From UBA1858 sp964636225 (GTDB taxonomy: Bacteria > Pseudomonadota > Gammaproteobacteria > UBA4575): a DNA stretch of 64,000 bases. Location: the NCBI GenBank assembly GCA_964636225.1, contig CAZWQM010000004.1, positions 62,001 through 126,000 on the forward strand, in the 5' to 3' direction. The position numbers were made by a program, and so were the translations under genes. A model generated the notes under the pieces. It was not told the origin of the DNA, ran no database searches, and saw only the letters and a program-made list of their open reading frames with translations. How positions within the stretch are numbered: position 1 is the first letter of the stretch; every line of letters begins with the position of its first letter. Positions 18,593-26,470 of the stretch are shown piece by piece.

Positions 18593-19957
18593 ATGAAAGA
18601 TAATTCTATAATCACAAAAGATTTAATCACTAGAGATCTTGAGCATGTCTGGCATCCTTGTACGCAGATGAAAGATCATGAGTCATTTCCCATTATTCCG
18701 ATTGCGAAAGGCCAGGGGGTCTGGCTGGAAGATTTTGAAGGTAATAAATATATTGACGCTATTAGCTCATGGTGGGTGAATATTTTTGGACACGCTAATT
18801 CAACAATCAGTAATGCCATTTGCGAACAGGCACAACAACTTGAGCATGTGCTGCTTGCAGGATTTTCGCATCAGCCGGTCATACATTTGTCTGAGCAGTT
18901 AGTGGAGTTAACTCCAGAGCCGTTACAGAAATGTTTCTATGCAGATAATGGGTCGTCGGCAATAGAAGTTGCCTTGAAAATGAGTTTTCATTATTGGAAA
19001 AACAACGGTCAGACGAAAAAGAAAAAATTCGTCACTCTGGAGAACTCCTATCATGGTGAAACTCTTGGGGCACTATCCGTAGGTGATGTTGAGCTATACA
19101 AAGATACCTATCAGGCCTTGCTGCTGGATGTCATAACGATCCCTGGTGCGGATAGTTACTATATGGAAATAGGTGAAACCACGGATGATTATGTGCGGCG
19201 CAAGTTTGAAAAAATGGAGGCGACACTAAGCGAGCAGCATGAAGAAATATGCGCCGTCATTGTGGAGCCACTGGTTCAATGTGCAGGCTATATGCGTATG
19301 TATGATGCAAAATATCTATCCCTGCTACGCGCTGCCTGTGACAAATACAATGTGCATTTAATTGCCGATGAGATCGCAGTTGGCTTTGGTCGTACCGGTA
19401 CCATGTTTGCCTGTGAACAGGCTAACGTTGCCCCTGATTTTATGTGTCTGTCTAAAGGGCTTACCGGTGGTTTTCTGCCGCTATCAGTGGTGCTGACTAC
19501 TAATCAGATATACGCAGCCTTTTATGATGACTACGAGACCTTGCGCGCTTTTTTACATTCCCACTCTTATACTGGTAATCCTCTGGCTTGTGCCGCGGCC
19601 TTGGCCACAGTGAATATGTTTCGTAGTCAGGATACGATTCAACGTAATAAAGGATTAATTAAACGTATTGAAGAGAATGGAGCACGCTTTAAAGATCACC
19701 CACATGTGGGGCATGTAAGGCAAACCGGGATGATTTTTGCAATTGAAATGGTTGCAGACAAACAAAGCAAAACCCCTTATCCCTGGCAGCAGCGACGGGG
19801 CCTGAAAGCCTATAAACACGCGCTGAAAAACCACATTTTACTTAGGCCTCTGGGCAATGTTTTATACTTTATGCCACCATATATAATAGAATACGATCAA
19901 ATCGACATGGTATTGGAAGTCATGGAAGAATCGGTCGATGTGGCCGTATCCGATTAA
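18593..19957 (+). CDS. bioA: Adenosylmethionine-8-amino-7-oxononanoate aminotransferase
   Basis: BioA makes 7,8-diaminopelargonate in biotin synthesis, using S-adenosylmethionine as amino donor. The class III aminotransferase of 454 residues shows the BioA-specific HVWHPCTQMKD and AISSWWVNIFGH. It also has the PLP-binding region LIADEIAVGFGRTG and the Schiff-base Lys288 in CLSKGLTGG. The other bio genes are not in the window. It is followed 15 bases later by the L,D-transpeptidase gene, with which it may share a transcript by chance of location. Confidence 0.95.
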   Translation: MKDNSIITKDLITRDLEHVWHPCTQMKDHESFPIIPIAKGQGVWLEDFEGNKYIDAISSWWVNIFGHANSTISNAICEQAQQLEHVLLAGFSHQPVIHLSEQLVELTPEPLQKCFYADNGSSAIEVALKMSFHYWKNNGQTKKKKFVTLENSYHGETLGALSVGDVELYKDTYQALLLDVITIPGADSYYMEIGETTDDYVRRKFEKMEATLSEQHEEICAVIVEPLVQCAGYMRMYDAKYLSLLRAACDKYNVHLIADEIAVGFGRTGTMFACEQANVAPDFMCLSKGLTGGFLPLSVVLTTNQIYAAFYDDYETLRAFLHSHSYTGNPLACAAALATVNMFRSQDTIQRNKGLIKRIEENGARFKDHPHVGHVRQTGMIFAIEMVADKQSKTPYPWQQRRGLKAYKHALKNHILLRPLGNVLYFMPPYIIEYDQIDMVLEVMEESVDVAVSD

Positions 19958-19972
19958 ATAATTGAGACACAT

Positions 19973-20935
19973 ATGATAAGAATTCCTTCAGTAATAATCC
20001 TTATGGTACTAATGCTTGGCAATGTCCAGGCGCAGACCTATCGCTATCATCCAGGTAATGATGTGGTAGGTAATATTTCTATTCACACGATTCAGGATGG
20101 AGACAATTTCCTGCAACTTGCACAAACGTTTCGAGTCGGGTTCAACGAGCTGGTGGATGCCAATCGCGATGTTGATCCATGGATTCCAGAGTCGGGTGCT
20201 CAGATCATCATTCCAACTCAATATGTATTACCGAATGTAGAAAGAGTCGGCGTCATTATTAATCTTGCTGAGCTAAGGCTGTATCAGTTTCATGGCACGG
20301 TGGATAACATTTCAACAGTTTCCACTTATCCTGTCAGCGTTGGCAAAGATGATGAATGGAAAACCCCACTCTCTTTCACTCATGTCACTTCAAAAACAGC
20401 CCGACCCGACTGGTATCCGCCGGCTTCAATTCTCAAGGAGCATGAAGAAAATAATGACCCTTTGCCAAAAGTCGTGCCTCCCGGCCCCGATAATCCATTA
20501 GGCGAGTATAAAATAGGTCTGGCGTTGTCCGGTTATTTGATCCATGGAACGAATGTCCCGGAAGGTATCGGTATGCGTGTGACCCATGGATGTATTCGCT
20601 TACATCCCACTGGAATCAAAAAGCTCTTTAACAGCGTTGAAATTAATACTCCAGTGACCATCATTAACCAACCTTACAAGGTTGGCTGGCACGAGGATAA
20701 GCTGTATGTGGAAACCCACTCTGAGATTGAAGAGCAGGAAAAAGCGAGTTCCAGAAATTTGACAGAATTTGTTCAATTGGTGGTGGAGCAGACCAAAGAA
20801 AAAGAGCGGGGGAGTTATAAAATTCTCTGGGAGAAAGGCTATCAGGAAGCAAAAGAAAAACGGGGAGTGCCTTTTTTAATGTCTATGCATGAAAACCAAT
20901 CAGACAACCAAGAAAAAGAAAAATCTCGCCAATAA
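19973..20935 (+). CDS. L,D-transpeptidase with LysM domain (ErfK/YbiS/YcfS type)
   Basis: The 320-residue exported enzyme has a signal peptide (about 1-20, ending GNVQA), a LysM-type region (about 34-86) and a YkuD catalytic domain. The active-site motif is HGTN...THGCIRLHP, with His191 and Cys207. Such enzymes form 3-3 peptidoglycan crosslinks or attach Lpp to peptidoglycan. The Gln/Glu/Lys-rich C-terminus is probably disordered. The gene converges on a small Lpp-like lipoprotein gene (20985-21302) that ends in lysine, with a shared hairpin terminator between them. That layout suggests a Lpp-anchoring role, which is inference. Confidence 0.93.
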   Translation: MIRIPSVIILMVLMLGNVQAQTYRYHPGNDVVGNISIHTIQDGDNFLQLAQTFRVGFNELVDANRDVDPWIPESGAQIIIPTQYVLPNVERVGVIINLAELRLYQFHGTVDNISTVSTYPVSVGKDDEWKTPLSFTHVTSKTARPDWYPPASILKEHEENNDPLPKVVPPGPDNPLGEYKIGLALSGYLIHGTNVPEGIGMRVTHGCIRLHPTGIKKLFNSVEINTPVTIINQPYKVGWHEDKLYVETHSEIEEQEKASSRNLTEFVQLVVEQTKEKERGSYKILWEKGYQEAKEKRGVPFLMSMHENQSDNQEKEKSRQ

Positions 20936-20963
20936 AAAAAGCCCCTGCAAGAGGGGCTTTTTT
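20934..20963. terminator. Bidirectional rho-independent terminator
   Basis: A perfect hairpin, AAAAGCCCCT / AGGGGCTTTT with a five-base loop, has an A-run on its left and a T-run on its right, so it can end transcripts from both directions. It lies between the convergent L,D-transpeptidase and lipoprotein genes. Confidence 0.9.
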
Positions 20964-20984
20964 GTTGAGCTTTCGATTCTGAAA

Positions 20985-21302
20985 TTATTTACCTTTCATT
21001 GAATCGTGAAACATTACGTTCATGCGTCGTGAATTTGCATCACAGCATGCTTGAGCAGCAGTAGCGGCTTCCATTGCAGCGTCAGCAGTTTCCTGTGCAG
21101 ATAGAGCCATGTCTTTAGCTGTAGAAGCATTAAACGCAGCAGTATTTGCTGTGCGGAGTGCTTCGTTAGCAATTTCACGTACCTCTGCAAGTGGATCAAC
21201 TGCTCCTGCTTCTTCTGTTCCAGTTACGGTACAACCAGCGGCAATTGCTACTGTGCCAGCGATAGCGAGAGCTTGAAGTGATTTCAATAACTTGTCTTGC
21301 AT
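20985..21302 (-). CDS. Lpp/OprI-like alanine-zipper lipoprotein
   Basis: The 105-residue protein has a lipoprotein signal peptide (about 1-24) with lipobox AIAAGC and predicted lipidation at that cysteine. An acidic segment follows, then an Ala-rich heptad-like helix of about 60 residues (ALRTANTAAFNASTAKDMA and similar), typical of the Lpp trimeric coiled coil. It ends in MKGK, so a C-terminal lysine is available for linkage to peptidoglycan, as in Braun lipoprotein. A pair of cysteines (QACCDANSRR) near the C-terminus is unusual for E. coli Lpp but is seen in Pseudomonas-like forms only as I recall, unchecked. It converges with an L,D-transpeptidase gene. Confidence 0.85.
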   Translation of the reverse strand: MQDKLLKSLQALAIAGTVAIAAGCTVTGTEEAGAVDPLAEVREIANEALRTANTAAFNASTAKDMALSAQETADAAMEAATAAQACCDANSRRMNVMFHDSMKGK

Positions 21303-21703
21303 TTTCTATAACTCCGAAGTTTTAAAAAGTTAGTTGTAACAACAAAATACCAAAGGTAGTTCAAGTTCGCGTAAGCTAATGTTTATGCGTCAATTCTGCT
21401 ACTTCGATATATGTTGAATATTCTAAGTAAAAATGTAACAGATACCAAGGTTTAATCTTAATTGTAGTGCTTATTCCGACGATTGTAACTGTGGAGCCAC
21501 TAAAATTGGACATAATATCTTCAATTCGTGCGAAACGTATTCTATTTAACATAATCTTTTAAATAGTTGATACTGGGATCAAAGAAGTGACGTGAGGTGA
21601 AGTGATCGAAGTTTTTTGCATTTAACTCTGTAAATGCTTAAATTACCTGAAAATTTTGATAAAGTATCAATCTCCTCAGCGATCACTATTTTGTTAAAAA
21701 CCT
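21303..21703. other. Intergenic region between divergent genes
   Basis: This 401-base AT-rich gap lies between the divergently transcribed lipoprotein and PilZ-domain genes and must contain both promoters. I see no coding frame, repeat or known RNA motif in it. AT-rich stretches near 21415-21470 and 21540-21560 could hold -10 elements, but none can be assigned with confidence. Confidence 0.5.
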
Positions 21704-22036
21704 ATGTCTGCAAGAAAAAATATGGAAAGACGGCTCAGTGTTCGCCGGCCTACCTCCGAAAATGTCTACTTATATTGTAAACAGCTGGAGTTGGAACGAT
21801 GCAGGCCTAGTAATATCAGTTCTCGTGGATTATTTATCGATTTCGTGCCTAAACGGGCTTACGTAGGTCGACGCATTCAACTGGTGTTTGTGATTGACCG
21901 TGGACGCACCGCCAAAATGATCCGTGTTTTTGCTGTGATCGCGCATATCTCACAGGGTGGAATTGGTTTTGGATTTATTGGAAAGCATATACTTAGCAAT
22001 AGAGGTGACGGTTTTCCAAAACGTCTGTCACCCTAG
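21704..22036 (+). CDS. PilZ-domain protein (c-di-GMP-binding type)
   Basis: This single-domain PilZ protein of 110 residues begins with an arginine-rich motif, ERRLSVRRP, and has NISSRGLFIDF further on. These correspond to the RxxxR and (D/N)xSxxG motifs that bind cyclic di-GMP, so unlike the PilZ gene at 11942 this one should bind the ligand. Neighbours are unrelated: a lipoprotein gene upstream on the other strand and an unknown gene downstream. The output pathway is unknown. Confidence 0.8.
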   Translation: MSARKNMERRLSVRRPTSENVYLYCKQLELERCRPSNISSRGLFIDFVPKRAYVGRRIQLVFVIDRGRTAKMIRVFAVIAHISQGGIGFGFIGKHILSNRGDGFPKRLSP

Positions 22037-22475
22037 ACATACGATAGATAGATAACGGCTATAACTGTTATATAGAAAAGATATAAAGTTGTGCTTCTAT
22101 CTATTTGATTTCATTGCCAGTGAATAAATATGACAACACTGATGAGTAGCACAAATAAGGTAATTATTAAGTTAATCGTTAGAGGCATCGTGTCTTCTTA
22201 TTCTTGTTTTTCTTATTCTTATTTATCACTTCGGCGTTACTTTATTATTTAAACTTGGCTAACGCAAGTCAGTAGTCCATCTATTTAGCAACTTCTGTAT
22301 GCTGAACAAAAGTGTTCTTGATGGGCGCTTGGAAAATTGTACCCGTAATGGTTTTTTTAGATAAATATATTTCAAGTCAGATTTGCGCGCGTTTCGTCAA
22401 TTAGTGGAATTGGCTTTTAACGTTTTATACATGCATAGTATTTAATAGTAAAAATTTATATGAGGGATTAATAAC
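22037..22475. other. Intergenic region between PilZ gene and unknown gene
   Basis: This 439-base gap is AT-rich. Apart from the possible 25-residue peptide on the minus strand at 22111-22188, I see no gene or RNA. The last 40 bases before 22476 end in TGAGGGATTAATAAC, which supplies a ribosome site (GAGGGA) for the next gene. Confidence 0.45.
22111..22188 (-). CDS. Possible 25-residue single-pass membrane peptide
   Basis: On the minus strand an ATG at 22188 opens a 25-codon frame that is almost entirely hydrophobic (MPLTINLIITLFVLLISVV then IFIHWQ, TGA). It resembles small one-pass membrane proteins. The ribosome site is weak (AAGAAGA), and there is no homology support. It may be chance in AT-rich DNA. 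Confidence 0.25.
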   Translation of the reverse strand: MPLTINLIITLFVLLISVVIFIHWQ

Positions 22476-22901
22476 ATGGGTCGATTTGTTACGGTACATA
22501 AAGCGGCCGCGTTGGCGGGTATTGCTGAACGTGATTTACAAATTGAAATTGATGCTGGAAGTCTGCCTTGTGTGCGTGGCATGGTTCATATTGATGATTT
22601 AATGGGGTTGCATCCCAACGTGAATTTAGATGATGCTGACATGGTTATGTGGGTGAATAAAATTAAAGACAGTTCCTTACAGCATGCTACCGAGAAATTA
22701 TCTCATGAAATGACTAAAAATGGATTGCGTGAAATGTTGAATAAGGCCAACCGTGAGCTTGCGTATCTGCGCGACAAAATTGAATCATACGAAGCGCTGC
22801 TCGGAGAGTTGAGTTTCAGTTTGCAATCTATTAAAGAAAAATCTGCAGAACCCAATAAAATACAAAGTTTAATTGCATGGCTTGAAAAGAAGTCCTACTA
22901 A
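22476..22901 (+). CDS. Uncharacterised protein with HTH-like N-terminus and coiled coil
   Basis: I do not recognise this 141-residue protein. The N-terminus VTVHKAAALAGIAERDLQI looks like a MerR/excisionase-type winged-helix start, with an LPCVRGMVHIDDLM stretch like the wing of such domains. Residues about 70-120 are charged and heptad-like, suggesting a coiled coil. There is no signal peptide and no membrane segment. The start has a GAGGG ribosome site. A hairpin terminator follows. A DNA-binding or scaffolding role is a guess. Confidence 0.7.
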   Translation: MGRFVTVHKAAALAGIAERDLQIEIDAGSLPCVRGMVHIDDLMGLHPNVNLDDADMVMWVNKIKDSSLQHATEKLSHEMTKNGLREMLNKANRELAYLRDKIESYEALLGELSFSLQSIKEKSAEPNKIQSLIAWLEKKSY

Positions 22902-22932
22902 TCGGCATTTTAGTCGGGTTTATTTTAAATAA

Positions 22933-22966
22933 CTTTGCAGATGTAATTGTGCAAAGCCTTTTTTAT
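22933..22966 (+). terminator. Rho-independent terminator
   Basis: The stem CTTTGCA / TGCAAAG has a loop of about 10 bases and is followed by CCTTTTTT. It lies 31 bases after the stop of the gene at 22476-22901. Confidence 0.7.
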
Positions 22967-23047
22967 TTCAATGTTGAGTTTAAGTTATTTATGATCTGGT
23001 CGATATAGGTGCAAGTATTGACTGATTAATTTTTGGCTTAATTGCAT

Positions 23048-24494
23048 ATGAATTTAAGATGTTTTTTGCTTTTTTTGATACCTCTTCTAACGCCTTCCTT
23101 ATCTTTTGCAAAAGAAAGTACCCATGGCATACAAAACTTTACTACGCACTGGGCAGCCATTACGGCAATAGTTTTATTTGCTTTCTCATACATGCTGGTG
23201 ATTTTTGAAGAGCAATTACACTTAAGAAAATCAAAACCAGTTGTTATTGCTGCAGGCGTGATTTGGTTAATTGTCGCATTGGTCTATAACGCTCATGGCG
23301 ATATGCATACACTCGAAGTATTGGTGAGGCATGATATTTTGGAGTTTGCCGAGCTCTTTTTATTTTTGCTGGCAGCAATGACATTTATCAACACCATGCA
23401 TGAGCGCGGCATATTCGACTGGCTAAAAGTGTATATGCTGAAGAGAGGCCTGTCTTTGCGTGGCGTATTTTGGGCGACAGGATCGGTATCGTTTTGCTTG
23501 TCACCGATTGCAGATAATCTGACTACAGCGCTGTTGATGGCTACAGTAGCCATAGCGGTTGGCGGTGATAATGTGAAATATCAGCCTTAGTTGCGTTAAT
23601 ATAGTGGTAGCGGCAAATGCTGGAGGTGCTTTTAGTCCGTTTGGTGACATTACAACGTTAATGGTGTGGCAGAAGGGCATGGTAGCGTTTCAGGAATTTT
23701 TCACGCTGTTTGTTCTTTCGCTGGTGAACTGGTTGATGCCTGCAGTTGTGTTGAGTCTGTTCGTTTCTAAACAGCAGCCACAGGCTTCTGAAGAAGAAAT
23801 CGAGTTAAGACATGGTGCCTGGTTTGTTATATTTCTGTTTGTGTGTACCATCGCTATGGCGGTATGTGCGCATAACTTCCTGCACTTGCCGCCTGTGCTG
23901 GGCATGATGACAGGCTTGGGTCTGTTAAAAATGTTTGGTTATTATCTGAAACGTAGAGATCATGCGAACTTCATCGGAGAGGCTTCTGAGGAAATGGAGG
24001 ATGAGGCGCTGGAACTGGAAACATCCGATGAGCCGACACGTCATATCAGTGAGCAATATAATATCTTCAAGTCTATTGAACGTGCCGAGTGGGATACATT
24101 AATGTTTTTCTACGGTGTGATATTAAGTGTAGGTGGACTCGGCGCGCTGGGTTATATGGCAGTTGAATCTCAAGTGATGTATCAGGGACTGGGAGCCACT
24201 AATGCCAATATTCTGGTGGGTGAGTTATCGGCGGTGTTTGATAATATTCCGGTCATGTTTTCCGTTGTAGCTATGGAACCAGACATGAGTAAAGGACAGT
24301 GGTTACTTGTCACGCCGACGGCCGGAGTAGGTGGTTCTATGTTATCGATTGGCTCAGCCGCCGGTGTTGCTGTCATGGGACAGGCTCGAGGCATCTATAC
24401 GTTCTTCTCACACTTAAAGTGGAGCTGGGTGATTGCGCTGGGTTATGTTGCAAGTATCTGGACTCACTTTGCCATTAACAGCCATTTATTCTAA
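23048..24494 (+). pseudogene. nhaD: Na+/H+ antiporter NhaD, broken by a frameshift near 23578
   Basis: NhaD is a multi-span Na+(Li+)/H+ antiporter of the ArsB/NhaD (IT) superfamily. The first part (ATG 23048 to TAG 23590) has a signal-like first helix and reads to LLMATVAIAVGGDNVKYQP. The second part resumes as ISLSCVNIVVAANAG, AFSPFGDITTLMVWQ and runs to 24494. Together they make one NhaD of about 480 residues. The join is at the TATATC-like run near 23578-23583. Restoring two bases (or removing one) reunites the frames and rebuilds the conserved K(F/Y)(V/I)xLxC(I/V)NIVV stretch. The TTG at 23042 is a less likely start. It is either inactivated or a sequence error. Confidence 0.88.
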
Positions 24495-24503
24495 ATACGA
24501 TGA

Positions 24504-24851
24504 TTAACCGGGAGGCCAGCTCAAATTGCGGCCTGCAATGATATGCAGATGCAGATGAAATACTGCTTGCCCGGCTGCTTCACCATTATTAATCACCAGT
24601 CGGAAAGCGTCAGCGTAGCCATGTTGTTCAGCTATTAATGGTGCGGTCACTAGTAGGTGTCCCAGAATGGATTGGTCACTTTTAACGCTTTCAGATAACT
24701 GTGTAATAATCTGTTTGGGTGCCAGCAGAGCATGAAAAGGAGCCTGCGGATTGATGTCTTTGAACGCAATGCATAGATCGTCTTCATAGATTATTTCAGC
24801 CGGTATTTCGCGCCTGATAATTTTGGTAAAAAGGGTCTCTTGATTGTCCAT
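24504..24851 (-). CDS. HIT family purine nucleoside phosphoramidase (HinT-like)
   Basis: The 115-residue histidine triad protein ends with the catalytic motif HLHLHIIAGR. It has the HinT-like N-terminus TLFTKIIRREIPAEIIYEDDLCIAFKDI and NPQAPFHALLAPK. An upstream in-frame ATG at 24875 adds eight residues without family support; the ATG at 24851 is preferred. Members hydrolyse nucleoside phosphoramidates and adenylated carboxylates. It converges with nhaD. Confidence 0.93.
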   Translation of the reverse strand: MDNQETLFTKIIRREIPAEIIYEDDLCIAFKDINPQAPFHALLAPKQIITQLSESVKSDQSILGHLLVTAPLIAEQHGYADAFRLVINNGEAAGQAVFHLHLHIIAGRNLSWPPG

Positions 24852-24942
24852 GTACTCAGACTTCGTGATACACAAGGCTTAAGGATAGCAATTTGCAGGC
24901 GCGACTGAATAGTGTCGAGTGCCAAATTAAATGATGTAAGTT

Positions 24943-25482
24943 CTAATCAAACTTGATTCTTATGGCAAATCCAAAGGCGTCGTCTTCTACATCGCCAATT
25001 TCAGGCAGATAATGGACTTTAAATGTGTAGCGATCTTTAGTGAAAAACACATATGGAACGATCGCAGGTCTGGGCTCCTGTCCGTCATTATATCCGGTAA
25101 TCAGTCGGCCAATAGCACCTACGCCTATCCACTCGGCACTCCCAAATGTAATTTCTTTACCCAGGCCGGCATAAAAACTGTCCCGGTATAGGCTGTTCCA
25201 GAAATAACCCCGGCAAGAAAGAAGGAGTCGTAATGGTATTCAATGCTAATACCACGGTTGAATTGATTATATTCACTGGAGTTGCCCGGATGATAGGAAG
25301 CAAGGTTAATTTGTAGGGCAAAATTCTCAAAATTTCCGTCAAAAAAGACTTTCTTTATTTGAACTGTATTGATCTTTTTCCTTGGCAACATAGATGTCGT
25401 CGTCGGCAAACAGTGAAAATGAAGATAATATCAATATAGAAAATAGTACAAGGCGTAGCGTGGTGGGCAGATCCTTATCCAA
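24943..25482 (-). pseudogene. Putative outer-membrane beta-barrel protein with two frameshifts
   Basis: Three minus-strand frames join into one protein. The first has a signal peptide (LRLVLFSILILSSFSLFA) and ends SSNKESLF at a T6 run near 25338-25343. The second runs DGNFENFALQINLASYHPGN to YHYDSFFLAG and leaves frame at a GGGG run near 25210. The third runs YFWNSLYRDSFYAGLGKE to GFAIRIKFD and stops at 24943. The strands alternate hydrophobic and polar residues and end in an aromatic-poor beta-strand, as in small outer-membrane barrels. One base change at each homopolymer restores a reading frame of about 180 residues. The start is uncertain (TTG at 25482 is one option, ATG or other starts further upstream). 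I cannot name the family. Confidence 0.6.
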
Positions 25483-25655
25483 TTTATGGTAGTTCTTGTA
25501 AGAGATGTACTTATATATCGTGTATTTGTACACAAATATTAATGTATTGATATCCAACTCCAATGACTGGCATGGGAAATAAGATAAATTCACAACTTCC
25601 TATACTGACATATTTATATATAATTTTCAGAGAGTTAACTATTTGTCAAAGCGGT

Positions 25656-26072
25656 CTATTCTATAGATAAATCTGGGACATTGTGTCGGCGTCTGAGCCA
25701 GTTAAGTCCTTTTAGAACGAAAGGCTTTTCAACCAAATATCGCTCAACTGTATACTTGCCTGGAAAATCCATCACTAATATCGCCAGCAGGATAGTGAGC
25801 AATCCCTGACCGGGAAGAATCAGCATGAGTATTCCTGCGGCAAGTAAAATCAGTCCTAATAGATTGCGTGTCAGTAAAATGAGCAGGCCATGTGGTGAGG
25901 ATATCTTGCTCAGTAGAGAACGTTTGGGCTGTACAAAATAATTTGCAGGAATTTTAGTAACAACAATTGGAATAATCAGGATACTAATGACAATTAATAC
26001 GACCGAGAAGATGGCGAGGTAAGCAATCCAGTCAGTATTATGATCTAAAAAGGATTTTATCGTATCCAGCAT
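25656..26072 (-). CDS. Membrane protein, PGPGW-like
   Basis: The 138-residue protein has a hydrophobic helix near the N-terminus (about 15-38) and a second long hydrophobic region (about 65-105) containing LPGQGLLTILLAILVMDFPGKYTVER. This resembles the PGPGW family of small bacterial membrane proteins, with PGQG replacing PGPG. The C-terminus WLRRRHNVPDLSIE is basic then acidic and probably cytoplasmic. Function is unknown. It stands alone on the minus strand. Confidence 0.75.
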   Translation of the reverse strand: MLDTIKSFLDHNTDWIAYLAIFSVVLIVISILIIPIVVTKIPANYFVQPKRSLLSKISSPHGLLILLTRNLLGLILLAAGILMLILPGQGLLTILLAILVMDFPGKYTVERYLVEKPFVLKGLNWLRRRHNVPDLSIE

Positions 26073-26122
26073 CTATAGTTTTATACTATAGAATGCAGAA
26101 ATCTGAAAGAATGTTTATTCTG

Positions 26123-26326
26123 CTAAAGTAAGTGGGAATTTAATTTAAGTAGTCTTTCTTTAAGAGCCAGACGTAATCTTTCCTGATAAGTATCCGTGAA
26201 AGAAGGAATTTGAGAAATTGTATTTACAGCCCAATCAACACCACCCATGGAGACTAAATCAGAAACAATCTTCGTCGTTTCCCGTTCTATTCTTGCCTGT
26301 TCGAAGTTTGTATATACTGTTCCCAT
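26123..26326 (-). CDS. Small uncharacterised protein (67 residues)
   Basis: The 67-residue polypeptide has no signal or membrane segment and looks helical (FEQARIERETTKIVSDLVSMGG, then a basic C-terminal helix). It starts 144 bases from the oppositely oriented RuBisCO-like gene, so the two would share a divergent promoter region. I do not recognise it. Coding potential is plausible because composition is protein-like, but there is no homology support. Confidence 0.5.
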   Translation of the reverse strand: MGTVYTNFEQARIERETTKIVSDLVSMGGVDWAVNTISQIPSFTDTYQERLRLALKERLLKLNSHLL

Positions 26327-26470
26327 AATCCGTTATCCGATGTCAATGTACTTATCTCAGGTTATCGGTAAAACTCGATACTCTTTAGTGCTGTGGGTTC
26401 ATTTGATCGTGATATTTTACCAGTCGTCCAGATTTTCCCGTGTGAATTATAAAATTAAGGAATTGCTTTA

